Source: Rickettsiales bacterium (GTDB lineage Bacteria; Pseudomonadota; Alphaproteobacteria; Rickettsiales; Anaplasmataceae). Taken from it: a stretch of 18,749 bases of DNA. The notes under the pieces are model-generated. The model made no database searches. It was not told where the DNA came from and saw nothing but the letters and a program-made list of their open reading frames with translations. Made by a program: the position numbers and the translations under genes. The number at the start of each line of letters is the position of its first letter. Position 1 is the first letter of the stretch. Shown here in pieces: positions 9,529-17,025 of this stretch. The DNA lies in the NCBI GenBank assembly GCA_031266615.1, contig JAISAR010000069.1, forward strand, positions 1 to 18,749. The letters are read 5' to 3'.

Positions 9529-12500
9529 TAAATAGAAGATCACTATTATTGATACTGTACCTTGCAATCACTGGCTGTAACATGGATTGTGTCGAGCCTG
9601 GGCTGCAAAGCAGAAATACTAGCGTTAACGTGAATGTTCCAGTGCGTAAAGCTGATGAAGGAGTTAAAATTCATTGGGTTGATTCTGGTCAAGTAATTAG
9701 TAAGGATGGAAAAATCAAATTTACTCTTGGTGGATCAGTAAATTTTTGCTTCCCCAAAGAAGGCAAGAATCCAAGAAAAGTACTTGTTCCTGCCGTATTT
9801 TGTGCTGATGGTTCAATACCAAGTTATAGTAAAGCTGCAAATATTAACGATGTGTCCAATAATTACGGTGTTGACGAAAAAGGCGTAAGTGGAAACGAAT
9901 TGTGTGGTGGTAGAGGGTTTGGTAGCAATAGACGTTATGTAGACACTGGAATTAAAGTGAATCCTGGTGATAAGTTAAGCTTTAGCTTGGTTCCTAGGGA
10001 GATAACAATTGATTATGATAACCCAGGAGAAAAAATCAGCTTTGATGACAATTGTTATAGAAATGAAAAAGAAGACGAGAAAGAAGATGACAAAGACAGA
10101 GCTACAATAAAAGAAATGCTCAATGGAGGAACGTTCTTTTGTGGAAGCAATGACAAAAGGACTGCAGTAGAATTTCCTAATCTTAACAAGGAGAACATGG
10201 AAAAAAGAAAAGTGCTAGTTGGTAATGGCTACACTCCATATGATAATAAAGTGCATTTTAATAAAGACTTTATTAAGGACAATGAACCATGGGTAAATGG
10301 TGCGTTACTAGATTTGCGACGAGCTAAAATAGGATTGAATGAATTATGTGGTGGAAAAACTTGTAATCCTGATGAGATAAAAAAGTATGGCTCTTATGAG
10401 CTTAATTGTTACTACCAGAATATATGTTACACCAAAGAAGGTATATTCAATAATGGTTTGCATAAAAAAGGAAACCGGAACTGTGTCTCTTCTATAAGGT
10501 ATGAGAAGTATGATAAAAAAAATAAAGAAAATAAAAAAGAGTATAAGTGCGACATGTACTCTCACCTTAAAGAGGTTGAAGATAAGCTCAAGGAGATTAA
10601 AGAAAATAAAGGTAGCGCTGGTTTTACATCAACCGGCGAAGAAGACATCGAAAATATCTTCTGGGCTGAAGCTCTTGTTGCAAAAGTTGGCGGCGCTAAC
10701 AGCAAAAATGGTGGTGCTAAGGGTGCTCAATGTCTTCCAAAAGAAAAGGGTGCAGGTAAAAATGGTAATCAAGAGTATAAGTGTTCAAAAACCAGTAACG
10801 ATTTTGAAGATTTTTCTTTAAGGTTGAATCATAATTATGAAGTAAACGAAGGTGTACCGTCTGGTAGCGATGTAATGCTCGCTATTGCAGACTATGGTTT
10901 CTATGAAGCTGATAGGGGTGGGTACCATGTTGAAGTAACTAAATCGTGTGAATACATTAATGGCCAAAAATTGTATATGTATTTAGGTAACGAGCCACCT
11001 AAAGATTTGAGTGGCGTAGGAACTAATGATTTCAAAGCAGTAGGAGTAAGAAACGGAAAAGATAAGTATACTATATTAGATGTAATAAGCGGAGAACATT
11101 TTCAGGATGGAGAATCTAAGAAGATATATTTCGGTATCGATGTAAGTAACGTAGAAAAAGAAGATATTACAGACGAAAAAGGCAAATATTATGAAAATAA
11201 TGAGTATAATATAACCTTGTTTGTCAAAAGAAAGATTAACGATTTCGTTTCATCAAATGTAAACAAGGTATTTGACTTTATAAAAAAAGATGTAATTGGG
11301 GATAGCGTCAAAGATTTATACAAAGGGTATGCCAAAGGTCTTCTTCAAGGGGTAAGAGCTTTACTCACTCTATACATTATATATACTGTCGTTGGCTATA
11401 TGCTTGGAACAATACAGCTAAGTAAATTTGACTTTATTGTAAGGATGATGAAGATAGCATTTATAGCTTTTGCCTTTAGCGATAAGAGCTGGGAACTCTT
11501 TGGCACAACTTTGTCCAAACTTTTTATGGATGGAAGCATTTATTTAGTAGATAGTTTCTCTGGTTATATAGGAGAAGGAGGTAAAAGATTTGCGTTCTTA
11601 GATTTAACAGCAGGAATATTACTCACAGGAGAAACATGGCTGAAGTTTTTATCGTTGATATTCGCTGGTCCTTTTGGTTTTATCGCTTTTTTGACAATAC
11701 TCCATGCTAGTTTTATGTTCTTAAAGTGTATTATTAGCGCTACATTTAAATATATAATATCTACTGTCCTAGTAGCGTTTTTACTGTCATTAACACCTTT
11801 ATTTATCGTGTTTATCTTATTTCAACAGACTAAATCCCTGTTTGATAACTGGATAAAAACACTTGCTCATGTTGCAGTACAGCCGATGATTTTATTTTCA
11901 TCTTTATCAATTTTGAATCAATTGATGTATTCAGTTTTGTATAACCTCACAAATTTCTCTGCATGCTATCAATGTTTAATTAGTATAAATTTCTTGTCCT
12001 ATGATTTCTGTCTTATGAAATCCATACTGCCTCTTGGATACAGTCCTGGCACTAGTGTTGATGTTGCATTAAGTGATGGAACAAAAACTGGCGGGCACTT
12101 TGCAGCATTACCTATAGACCTAATCCAGGCAATTATATACTTCATTATTGCCAAAGCAATGGAAGTTTTTGTTTCCGCATCAGAAACTATGGCACAAACA
12201 ATATTTAGTGCTGGTTTTGGAATTGCTGGCAGTGTTGGTAAAGTTGCTAGCAGCGCATCACAAGCTATGCTGTCAACTGTTGGACTTGATGATGCAACTC
12301 AGAGTACAATAAAGGACATCAAACAGAAAATGGGTAAAGATCGAGCGCAAATTGAATATAAGTTGCCTGAGACGCAATCTAAAACACCAGGGGAAGGTTC
12401 TAAAGAAGGTCCTGATGAAAAGGGGTCTAACACTGATGAAGGTAAGAAAAAAGAAGATCGAAAGGTGGCATCGTCTGATACGCTAAAGCAACCAGGCAAA

Positions 12501-12551
12501 ACAGGGGAGCCTGAAGCTAAAGACAAGGAAGAAAAAAAGAGAGATGAGTGA
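9525..12551 (+). CDS. virB6-3: VirB6-family lipoprotein, paralog 3
   Basis: This third VirB6 paralog has 1008 residues. The lipoprotein signal peptide ends in lipobox ITGC with Cys18, followed by C-x3-C as in paralog 2. The exported region (about 18-605) has HWVDSG (W51 in the second position), VNFC, a second copy of the pattern, YVDTGIKVNPGDKLSF (138-153), and Lys/Glu/Asn-rich low-complexity stretches. The VirB6 core has spans near 609-630 and 637-653, a hydrophobic block about 705-770 containing LSLTPLF, and a span near 788-805. A cysteine loop C814-x2-C817-x11-C829 has exactly the spacing found in paralog 2. The tail from about 925 is strongly charged and probably disordered. The start overlaps the virB6-2 stop by ATGA with a strong ribosome binding site. 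A 71-bp AT-rich gap follows. Confidence 0.92.
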   Translation: MINRRSLLLILYLAITGCNMDCVEPGLQSRNTSVNVNVPVRKADEGVKIHWVDSGQVISKDGKIKFTLGGSVNFCFPKEGKNPRKVLVPAVFCADGSIPSYSKAANINDVSNNYGVDEKGVSGNELCGGRGFGSNRRYVDTGIKVNPGDKLSFSLVPREITIDYDNPGEKISFDDNCYRNEKEDEKEDDKDRATIKEMLNGGTFFCGSNDKRTAVEFPNLNKENMEKRKVLVGNGYTPYDNKVHFNKDFIKDNEPWVNGALLDLRRAKIGLNELCGGKTCNPDEIKKYGSYELNCYYQNICYTKEGIFNNGLHKKGNRNCVSSIRYEKYDKKNKENKKEYKCDMYSHLKEVEDKLKEIKENKGSAGFTSTGEEDIENIFWAEALVAKVGGANSKNGGAKGAQCLPKEKGAGKNGNQEYKCSKTSNDFEDFSLRLNHNYEVNEGVPSGSDVMLAIADYGFYEADRGGYHVEVTKSCEYINGQKLYMYLGNEPPKDLSGVGTNDFKAVGVRNGKDKYTILDVISGEHFQDGESKKIYFGIDVSNVEKEDITDEKGKYYENNEYNITLFVKRKINDFVSSNVNKVFDFIKKDVIGDSVKDLYKGYAKGLLQGVRALLTLYIIYTVVGYMLGTIQLSKFDFIVRMMKIAFIAFAFSDKSWELFGTTLSKLFMDGSIYLVDSFSGYIGEGGKRFAFLDLTAGILLTGETWLKFLSLIFAGPFGFIAFLTILHASFMFLKCIISATFKYIISTVLVAFLLSLTPLFIVFILFQQTKSLFDNWIKTLAHVAVQPMILFSSLSILNQLMYSVLYNLTNFSACYQCLISINFLSYDFCLMKSILPLGYSPGTSVDVALSDGTKTGGHFAALPIDLIQAIIYFIIAKAMEVFVSASETMAQTIFSAGFGIAGSVGKVASSASQAMLSTVGLDDATQSTIKDIKQKMGKDRAQIEYKLPETQSKTPGEGSKEGPDEKGSNTDEGKKKEDRKVASSDTLKQPGKTGEPEAKDKEEKKRDE

Positions 12552-12622
12552 TATCATGGAGTAACTAATTAAAAAGATATTTTAAGTAAAGTTTTATTTC
12601 TATATTTGGAAAAAATTTAGAT

Positions 12623-15600
12623 ATGCAGTTACGCTTAGGCAAATTTTGGTTTAGGTTACTACTTCTTGCAGCTTATGTGCTGATAACAGGTTGTAATAAG
12701 AACGATATGCCTTTTCCAAGATGCATATCTGCTGATTATTTTGGTCCTGAACCTATTACAGTTGGTGCTCATTTTCCAATCGGTCATGATGCGTTTTTTC
12801 CAGAAGGTGAAAGTGGAGAACCTATTGATCCTGAGACCGGCGAAATCAATTATGGTTTTCACCCTAACCAAGTAGTGAAGTGGAAGGATACCGGATTCGA
12901 AACCAATGGAGATGATTTAATAGTGCGAGTTAATGGTGCATGGACATCTTGGAGTAATAATAATAAGAAAGAATCCAAAGGCAGTTACAACTTACAAAGC
13001 TTGGAGCAGCTGAAATATGCAACCAAATTTGAAGGCAAACAAGGCGATAATAGCTTGCCTGACTTTCACTTGGTTTGCAATGATTATAAATCTAGTATAC
13101 AAAAATTTTCAAGTAATCCTAGTGCAAGTTGCGATGTGAATTGTAAGTGCATTAATGAGAATGATGGCAAAAGTACAGTGTCACGTGGTGCTCCATGTTG
13201 GTTTACCAACGGTCATGGTGCTTATTTTCTGTTTAAAAAGCCGGGTGATGACAACCCTAATGACAATCTAAAGTTAATGTGCAATCCTCAATCTCCTACT
13301 GTACATCTAGGTTATAACTCTGTAGCAGAAGAGGGAAGCGGGCTTTTTACTCTGAAAAAGGACGAGAAAAAGTTAAAGGACAGAAATTGTGGTATGCTGG
13401 AGTTAAAAAAAGGATGGAAAATATATGTAAAAATATTAGACAGATATTACTTAGACAATGTAGGCGGCTACTCTTTTGAATTTTTGAGCGGAGTGCAGCA
13501 ACCAAGTAGTTTCGGGTTTTTTGATTACGTTTATAACTATCTAAAGAGTGTATTGTTGATCAATAAAAACAGTGAAGGTGAACCTGCAGCCGCACAGGCT
13601 ATGTTTCAGAATATAGCTGAAAAGAGCACAAGCTTTCACAAATTCGTTCTTTCCTTGCTTGTTCTATTTATAGTGATTTCATCGCTCCTCTATCTTTTTG
13701 GCATGATACGAGAAACTAAGCATGATATGCTCATCAGGATGATGAAAATCACTCTAGTAATAATGCTTATATCTCCTGGAAGTTTTAAGTTTTTCTACGA
13801 TTATTTCCTTACTTTGTTTGTTGAAGGACTTGAATACATGATAAATGTAATTACTAGCTTTGCTCCTAACATGAATACAGATACTAGTTGGGACCCTGTC
13901 GAAGCCGGTGGAGAAGCTCGTGTTAAATTGTTCGGCTTCATAGAGGACATGTTCAACAAGTTTTTTGCTTACTCTGTTTGGAAAAAATTTGCAGCGTTTT
14001 TGCATTACCAAATGTGGGCAAGCCTACTTATGATACCGGCAATTTTCATAGGGATCGTTTTATATTTCCTGCTATGTGTATATGCTTACATAATATTCCT
14101 TTCCGGCTTCGTGGGTATAGCTTTTCTTATAGCTATAATGCCACTGTTTCTAATTTCTATCTTATTTTCACCGCTAAAAAGTCTATTTGAAGGTTGGATA
14201 AAATTTTGTATTAGTTTCTGTTTACAATCGATTATGATATTTGCCCTGCTGTCATTGCTGGCTGCAATTATAATGAATACCTTTTATAGACAGCTAGGTT
14301 TCACCGTATGCTACAATAAATGGTTTGAGATAAGATTGTGTGCTCCAAAATGGATGTTTGGCGGCTTTTGTATCATTGATAAACAGTACTTTGGTTGGAC
14401 TCCAGGACAAATTTTTGTACCTTACACTGTCGGAGAAGCTTCCCCATTGAACGTAGACAAAAGCATAGAGGGCATAGAAAAACTAAGCAGAGCAGGTGGT
14501 ACAATAAAGTTTACTGGCGGTGCTGGATATATTCCTCTTCCACCGGATTACATTGGAAAAGGTTTTCGTTATATAGATTATCCTTTCTTTAACCCAATCC
14601 CTGGTACTAAAGAAAATCCAGCAGACCATTACATAGCAGAAAGCGACATGGTGGTTAGTGGTGGTTGTAGTGAAAATGAGAAAGATCTGGTACGTTTAGC
14701 GAATAGTTTATCACACGCGGTAGAAAAATCTGATATCTTGTCGCTGATTAATAGTATAGATAAAAAAATGGGTGGTATGGATAGTGAAATAACAAAGCAC
14801 TACTGTCAATCTACACACGATAGAACCAAATGCAACAATTATCAAAAAGTGGTGAGTGACTATAGAAAAGGTATCATTCAACCAAACTTAAAAAGTAAAA
14901 TAAGGTCTTTAGTGCAAGATGTAATTACACAAGGTGCGGGCTGCCAGCTACAGAATTTTTATATAGTAAATGGTAAATATCAAGAAAATAGCGACTATCA
15001 AAGGGTGCAAGACATACAGAGAGGTTATTTAATCAATGCGGGGGAAATCTTTGTATTATTCTTGCTTTCATTTTTAATGTTCTCCTTACGTGAGTTTGTG
15101 CAACAAATGGGCTCAAGTATCGCTGGTGGTGGATTCAGCGTTTATAGTATATCCAGAATGTATGAAGCATCACCTTTAGTTGGCCTAATGGAAGGACTCA
15201 AGCAGCAGTGGTGGCAAAACCTTGTTGGTGGAAAACTAGAGTCTTTAGGCAGTTGGGCTACTCATTTACCGGATAGATTAGCCGGAGGTACTGCTAATCT
15301 ACTGGGCAGGATACCACGAGTTGGAGGTGTGTTGAAATACGCTATTGATGTGCCACGTAAATTTGTAGGTGCTACTATCGAAGCAACAAAATTTGCAACA
15401 TCACCTGAAAATGACGTTGATAAACTTGAGGAAAAAATTTACAAGGCGTTTGGAGTTGATAAAGAGGATATTACACACAGAAGAATTGGTAGATACTTAG
15501 ATTATTACAAAGGATATGTGGGGTCACATTTGGGCTATACAATAAAAGATGCTATGAAGTTTACTTGGGAGCATGGCGTTGATTCTATAGGAAAGCATAG

Positions 15601-15859
15601 CTATAACCATAACTTACTCTATAGAGCAAAATCGCATAGGCGAGAATTCTTGGACAAACTTCATGATTATACCATAGGGCGCAAAAGAAAGCCAGAGAGA
15701 TACAAGGATGAAGGTGATAGTAGTCAACCAAGTGAGCCGGATTCGAATAAATTACCAAAGCCTAGTGAGCCAAATTCGAAGAAATCAGATGAGTTTTTGG
15801 GGGATTCATTAAAAAGAAGTGTACCGGGTGAGCCAAATGAGGGTAGCGATGAAGACTAG
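12623..15859 (+). CDS. virB6-4: VirB6-family lipoprotein, paralog 4
   Basis: This is the largest paralog (1078 residues). The lipoprotein signal peptide ends in lipobox ITGC with Cys24. The exported region (about 24-335) has KWKDTG (W87) followed by GDDLIVRVNGAW (96-107), and later DNVGGYSFEF (278-287); this is the clearest LecA-like pattern of the set. The VirB6 core has spans near 341-362 and 373-389, a block about 464-518 with IAIMPLFLISILF, and a span near 531-550. A further loop of about 250 residues (cysteines 563, 573, 583 and beyond) precedes a final span near 808-824. A long C-terminal domain follows and ends in an acidic, Pro/Ser-rich tail with 11-residue repeats around SEP-[DN]-S. 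The start has only a weak ribosome binding site. Its 3' end overlaps the next gene. Confidence 0.92.
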   Translation: MQLRLGKFWFRLLLLAAYVLITGCNKNDMPFPRCISADYFGPEPITVGAHFPIGHDAFFPEGESGEPIDPETGEINYGFHPNQVVKWKDTGFETNGDDLIVRVNGAWTSWSNNNKKESKGSYNLQSLEQLKYATKFEGKQGDNSLPDFHLVCNDYKSSIQKFSSNPSASCDVNCKCINENDGKSTVSRGAPCWFTNGHGAYFLFKKPGDDNPNDNLKLMCNPQSPTVHLGYNSVAEEGSGLFTLKKDEKKLKDRNCGMLELKKGWKIYVKILDRYYLDNVGGYSFEFLSGVQQPSSFGFFDYVYNYLKSVLLINKNSEGEPAAAQAMFQNIAEKSTSFHKFVLSLLVLFIVISSLLYLFGMIRETKHDMLIRMMKITLVIMLISPGSFKFFYDYFLTLFVEGLEYMINVITSFAPNMNTDTSWDPVEAGGEARVKLFGFIEDMFNKFFAYSVWKKFAAFLHYQMWASLLMIPAIFIGIVLYFLLCVYAYIIFLSGFVGIAFLIAIMPLFLISILFSPLKSLFEGWIKFCISFCLQSIMIFALLSLLAAIIMNTFYRQLGFTVCYNKWFEIRLCAPKWMFGGFCIIDKQYFGWTPGQIFVPYTVGEASPLNVDKSIEGIEKLSRAGGTIKFTGGAGYIPLPPDYIGKGFRYIDYPFFNPIPGTKENPADHYIAESDMVVSGGCSENEKDLVRLANSLSHAVEKSDILSLINSIDKKMGGMDSEITKHYCQSTHDRTKCNNYQKVVSDYRKGIIQPNLKSKIRSLVQDVITQGAGCQLQNFYIVNGKYQENSDYQRVQDIQRGYLINAGEIFVLFLLSFLMFSLREFVQQMGSSIAGGGFSVYSISRMYEASPLVGLMEGLKQQWWQNLVGGKLESLGSWATHLPDRLAGGTANLLGRIPRVGGVLKYAIDVPRKFVGATIEATKFATSPENDVDKLEEKIYKAFGVDKEDITHRRIGRYLDYYKGYVGSHLGYTIKDAMKFTWEHGVDSIGKHSYNHNLLYRAKSHRREFLDKLHDYTIGRKRKPERYKDEGDSSQPSEPDSNKLPKPSEPNSKKSDEFLGDSLKRSVPGEPNEGSDED

Positions 15860-16469
15860 TAAAAAAAACTTCAAAGGCCTTGACTACTATAAACTGCACC
15901 AGGACAAAGACGGTAGCATAAAGCTAAGTGACTACGATGACATTTTAAATGCGCGTAGAGCAAGAGTAGACTTATTGCTGGATAACACTAAGCAGGATGA
16001 TATTAATCTTTCAAAGCTCAATAAGGCTCTTAGTGAGAAACTCGTGGATGATAGAGAGTTGTTGTCTGAATTCGACAAGGAAGATCAAGAAATTGCTCAG
16101 GAAGAACTCAAGATGTTTAACATTTTAGACAACCTTGATAATCTTGCAAACATTAAAAGTGAAGATCTACTCGAGGTTAGTTTATTACTATCGGATCTTA
16201 GCTTCATAGAGAGAAATGTTGTACTGAATACCGATCAGAATTCTGATCTAGCAGGGTTTAAAGACCTATTTATCGAAAGAAAGGCATCTGGTGAGGAATA
16301 TAGTGATGAAGAATGTCAAAGCTTTCTCGATAACATAGATAAAATCAATACTATAATTAAGCTAGAGCTAGAAGGTAGGATTGAAGGGCTAACTCATGAT
16401 GAAAAAAATGATCGTGATGATTTACAAGATGAAATTGGTCGTGCAATAGATACAATCAAAAAAAAGTAG
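15849..16469 (+). CDS. Conserved acidic hypothetical protein, last gene of the virB3-virB6 block
   Basis: No known domain was recognised. The 206-residue product starts MKTSKKNF. It has no signal peptide or membrane span, is rich in Asp, Glu, Lys and Leu, and looks mostly helical, so it is probably a soluble cytoplasmic protein. The start chosen is the ATG at 15849, because GAGGG (15839-15843) sits 5 nt upstream; this gives an 11-nt overlap with virB6-4. In-frame alternatives are ATG 15837 and GTG 15819 (216 residues), with poorer or badly spaced ribosome binding sites. The overlap implies co-transcription and coupled translation with virB6-4. Position in the operon suggests, but does not prove, a role in secretion, for example as an accessory factor. 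A Wolbachia hypothetical gene at this place downstream of the fourth virB6 is known to me from gene order only. No intrinsic terminator was found after it. Confidence 0.8.
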   Translation: MKTSKKNFKGLDYYKLHQDKDGSIKLSDYDDILNARRARVDLLLDNTKQDDINLSKLNKALSEKLVDDRELLSEFDKEDQEIAQEELKMFNILDNLDNLANIKSEDLLEVSLLLSDLSFIERNVVLNTDQNSDLAGFKDLFIERKASGEEYSDEECQSFLDNIDKINTIIKLELEGRIEGLTHDEKNDRDDLQDEIGRAIDTIKKK

Positions 16470-16555
16470 TTGACTGATTTTGTGTCTACAACTTTCTTCC
16501 TAATACCAATGGTAATAGGACAAATTAAAGATACCGTTTTACCAGTCAACAATGG

Positions 16556-16651
16556 TGTCATTCCAGCGCCTCCTTTTTTTGTCATTCCAGCGTCTCCTTC
16601 TCCTGTCGTCCCAGGCCCTCTTCTTGTCATTCCAGCGCGTGACGCTGGAAT
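16556..16651 (+). repeat. Short tandem array of half-palindromes, 21-24-bp period
   Basis: The motif TGTCATTCCAGCG starts at 16556, 16580 and 16625, and a degenerate form, TGTCGTCCCAGG, starts at 16604, giving steps of 24, 24 and 21 bp. Each is followed by a pyrimidine-rich spacer. Only the last unit continues into its complementary arm, making the hairpin ATTCCAGCG/CGCTGGAAT (16629-16637 and 16643-16651, 5-nt loop). Because the period is about 24 bp, a forward frame through it reads as an 8-residue repeat, but there is no sign that this is a gene. Confidence 0.7.
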
Positions 16652-16670
16652 CTAGGTGAAAAAAGTGTAG

Positions 16671-16693
16671 ATCCTAGTGTCAAGCGCTAGGAT
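16671..16693 (+). repeat. Small palindromic hairpin
   Basis: ATCCTAGTG (16671-16679) pairs with CGCTAGGAT (16685-16693) over nine base pairs with one G-T wobble and a 5-nt loop. It has the same design as the neighbouring palindromes but a different arm sequence. No T-run follows, so it is unlikely to be an intrinsic terminator. Confidence 0.65.
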
Positions 16694-16704
16694 GACAAAG
16701 GGGA

Positions 16705-16750
16705 TGTCATGCCAGTGCCCCTTCTCTTGCATCCAAGTGCCTCCTTTTTT
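16705..16750 (+). repeat. Second short tandem array, 23-bp period
   Basis: Two consecutive 23-bp units begin TGTCATGCCAGTG (16705) and TGCATCCAAGTG (16728), each closing with a pyrimidine-rich spacer. The next unit begins at 16751 and leads into the larger palindromic element. The architecture repeats that of the array at 16556-16651 with different half-palindromes. Confidence 0.6.
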
Positions 16751-16915
16751 TGTCATCCAAGTAGCTAGCACTGGGATCCAGCTTTTCCATAATCATCAAA
16801 ACGTCGTATTTTAACATAAAACAGCTACTTTTATACTCACCAACTTAATAAAATTCCTGGATGCCAGTGTCAGCTACTTGCATGACACCCTAGTGGTAGC
16901 ACAATGTTCGTACAG
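16751..16915 (+). mobile_element. MITE-like palindromic element, copy A
   Basis: This non-coding element is near-identical to the one at 18437-18611; about 130 bp (16770-16899) align with only scattered differences. It is bounded by two hairpin-like sequences (16755-16777 and 16861-16883), whose inner parts carry the inverted ACTGG-[GC]-ATCCAG, and it ends in CAATGTTCGTACAG (16902-16915). In this copy the outer arms are imperfect: both carry an AAGTAGCT variant instead of the matching arm. No transposase is encoded, so any past movement would have needed a helper in trans. Confidence 0.6.
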
Positions 16916-16978
16916 TTGTGGGAGATTGCTCTCAAATTGTAGCTTTCATATCAAGCACTGAAAGACATTGTTTATACT

Positions 16979-17006
16979 TTTACAGATACAATTTACGTGC
17001 TATAAC
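16979..17006 (+). promoter_or_regulatory. Candidate dut promoter
   Basis: TTTACA (16979-16984) and TATAAC (17001-17006) each match the sigma-70 consensus at five of six positions and are 16 nt apart. Transcription would begin near 17013, which favours the GTG at 17026 as the dut start over the upstream TTG at 17014. An alternative -10 box, TATACT at 16973-16978, has no partner -35. Confidence 0.4.
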
Positions 17007-17025
17007 TTGAGCTTTGATAGATAAA

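Noticed and set aside
10501..10821. Lys/Ile-rich 106-residue forward frame inside virB6-3
   Set aside because: It is a shifted frame of an AAA/GAA-rich low-complexity part of virB6-3; the virB6-3 frame is intact through it.
16394..16630. Reverse open frame with Gly/Thr-rich repeats
   Set aside because: It is the opposite strand of the same repeat array plus the end of the acidic protein gene.
16470..16655. Forward open frame with 8-residue repeats (VIPAPPFF-like) after the acidic protein gene
   Set aside because: It begins with TTG directly after a stop codon and merely translates the 24-bp half-palindrome array, with no ribosome binding site. The repeat explains the frame.
16629..16693. 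Palindromes after the virB operon as transcription terminators
   Set aside because: Neither stem is followed by a T-run, and the same palindromes occur elsewhere as repeats, so a terminator role is not supported.
16556..16773. CRISPR array
   Set aside because: The repeat units are short and degenerate and the spacers are low-complexity pyrimidine runs. There are no unique spacers of constant length and no cas genes.
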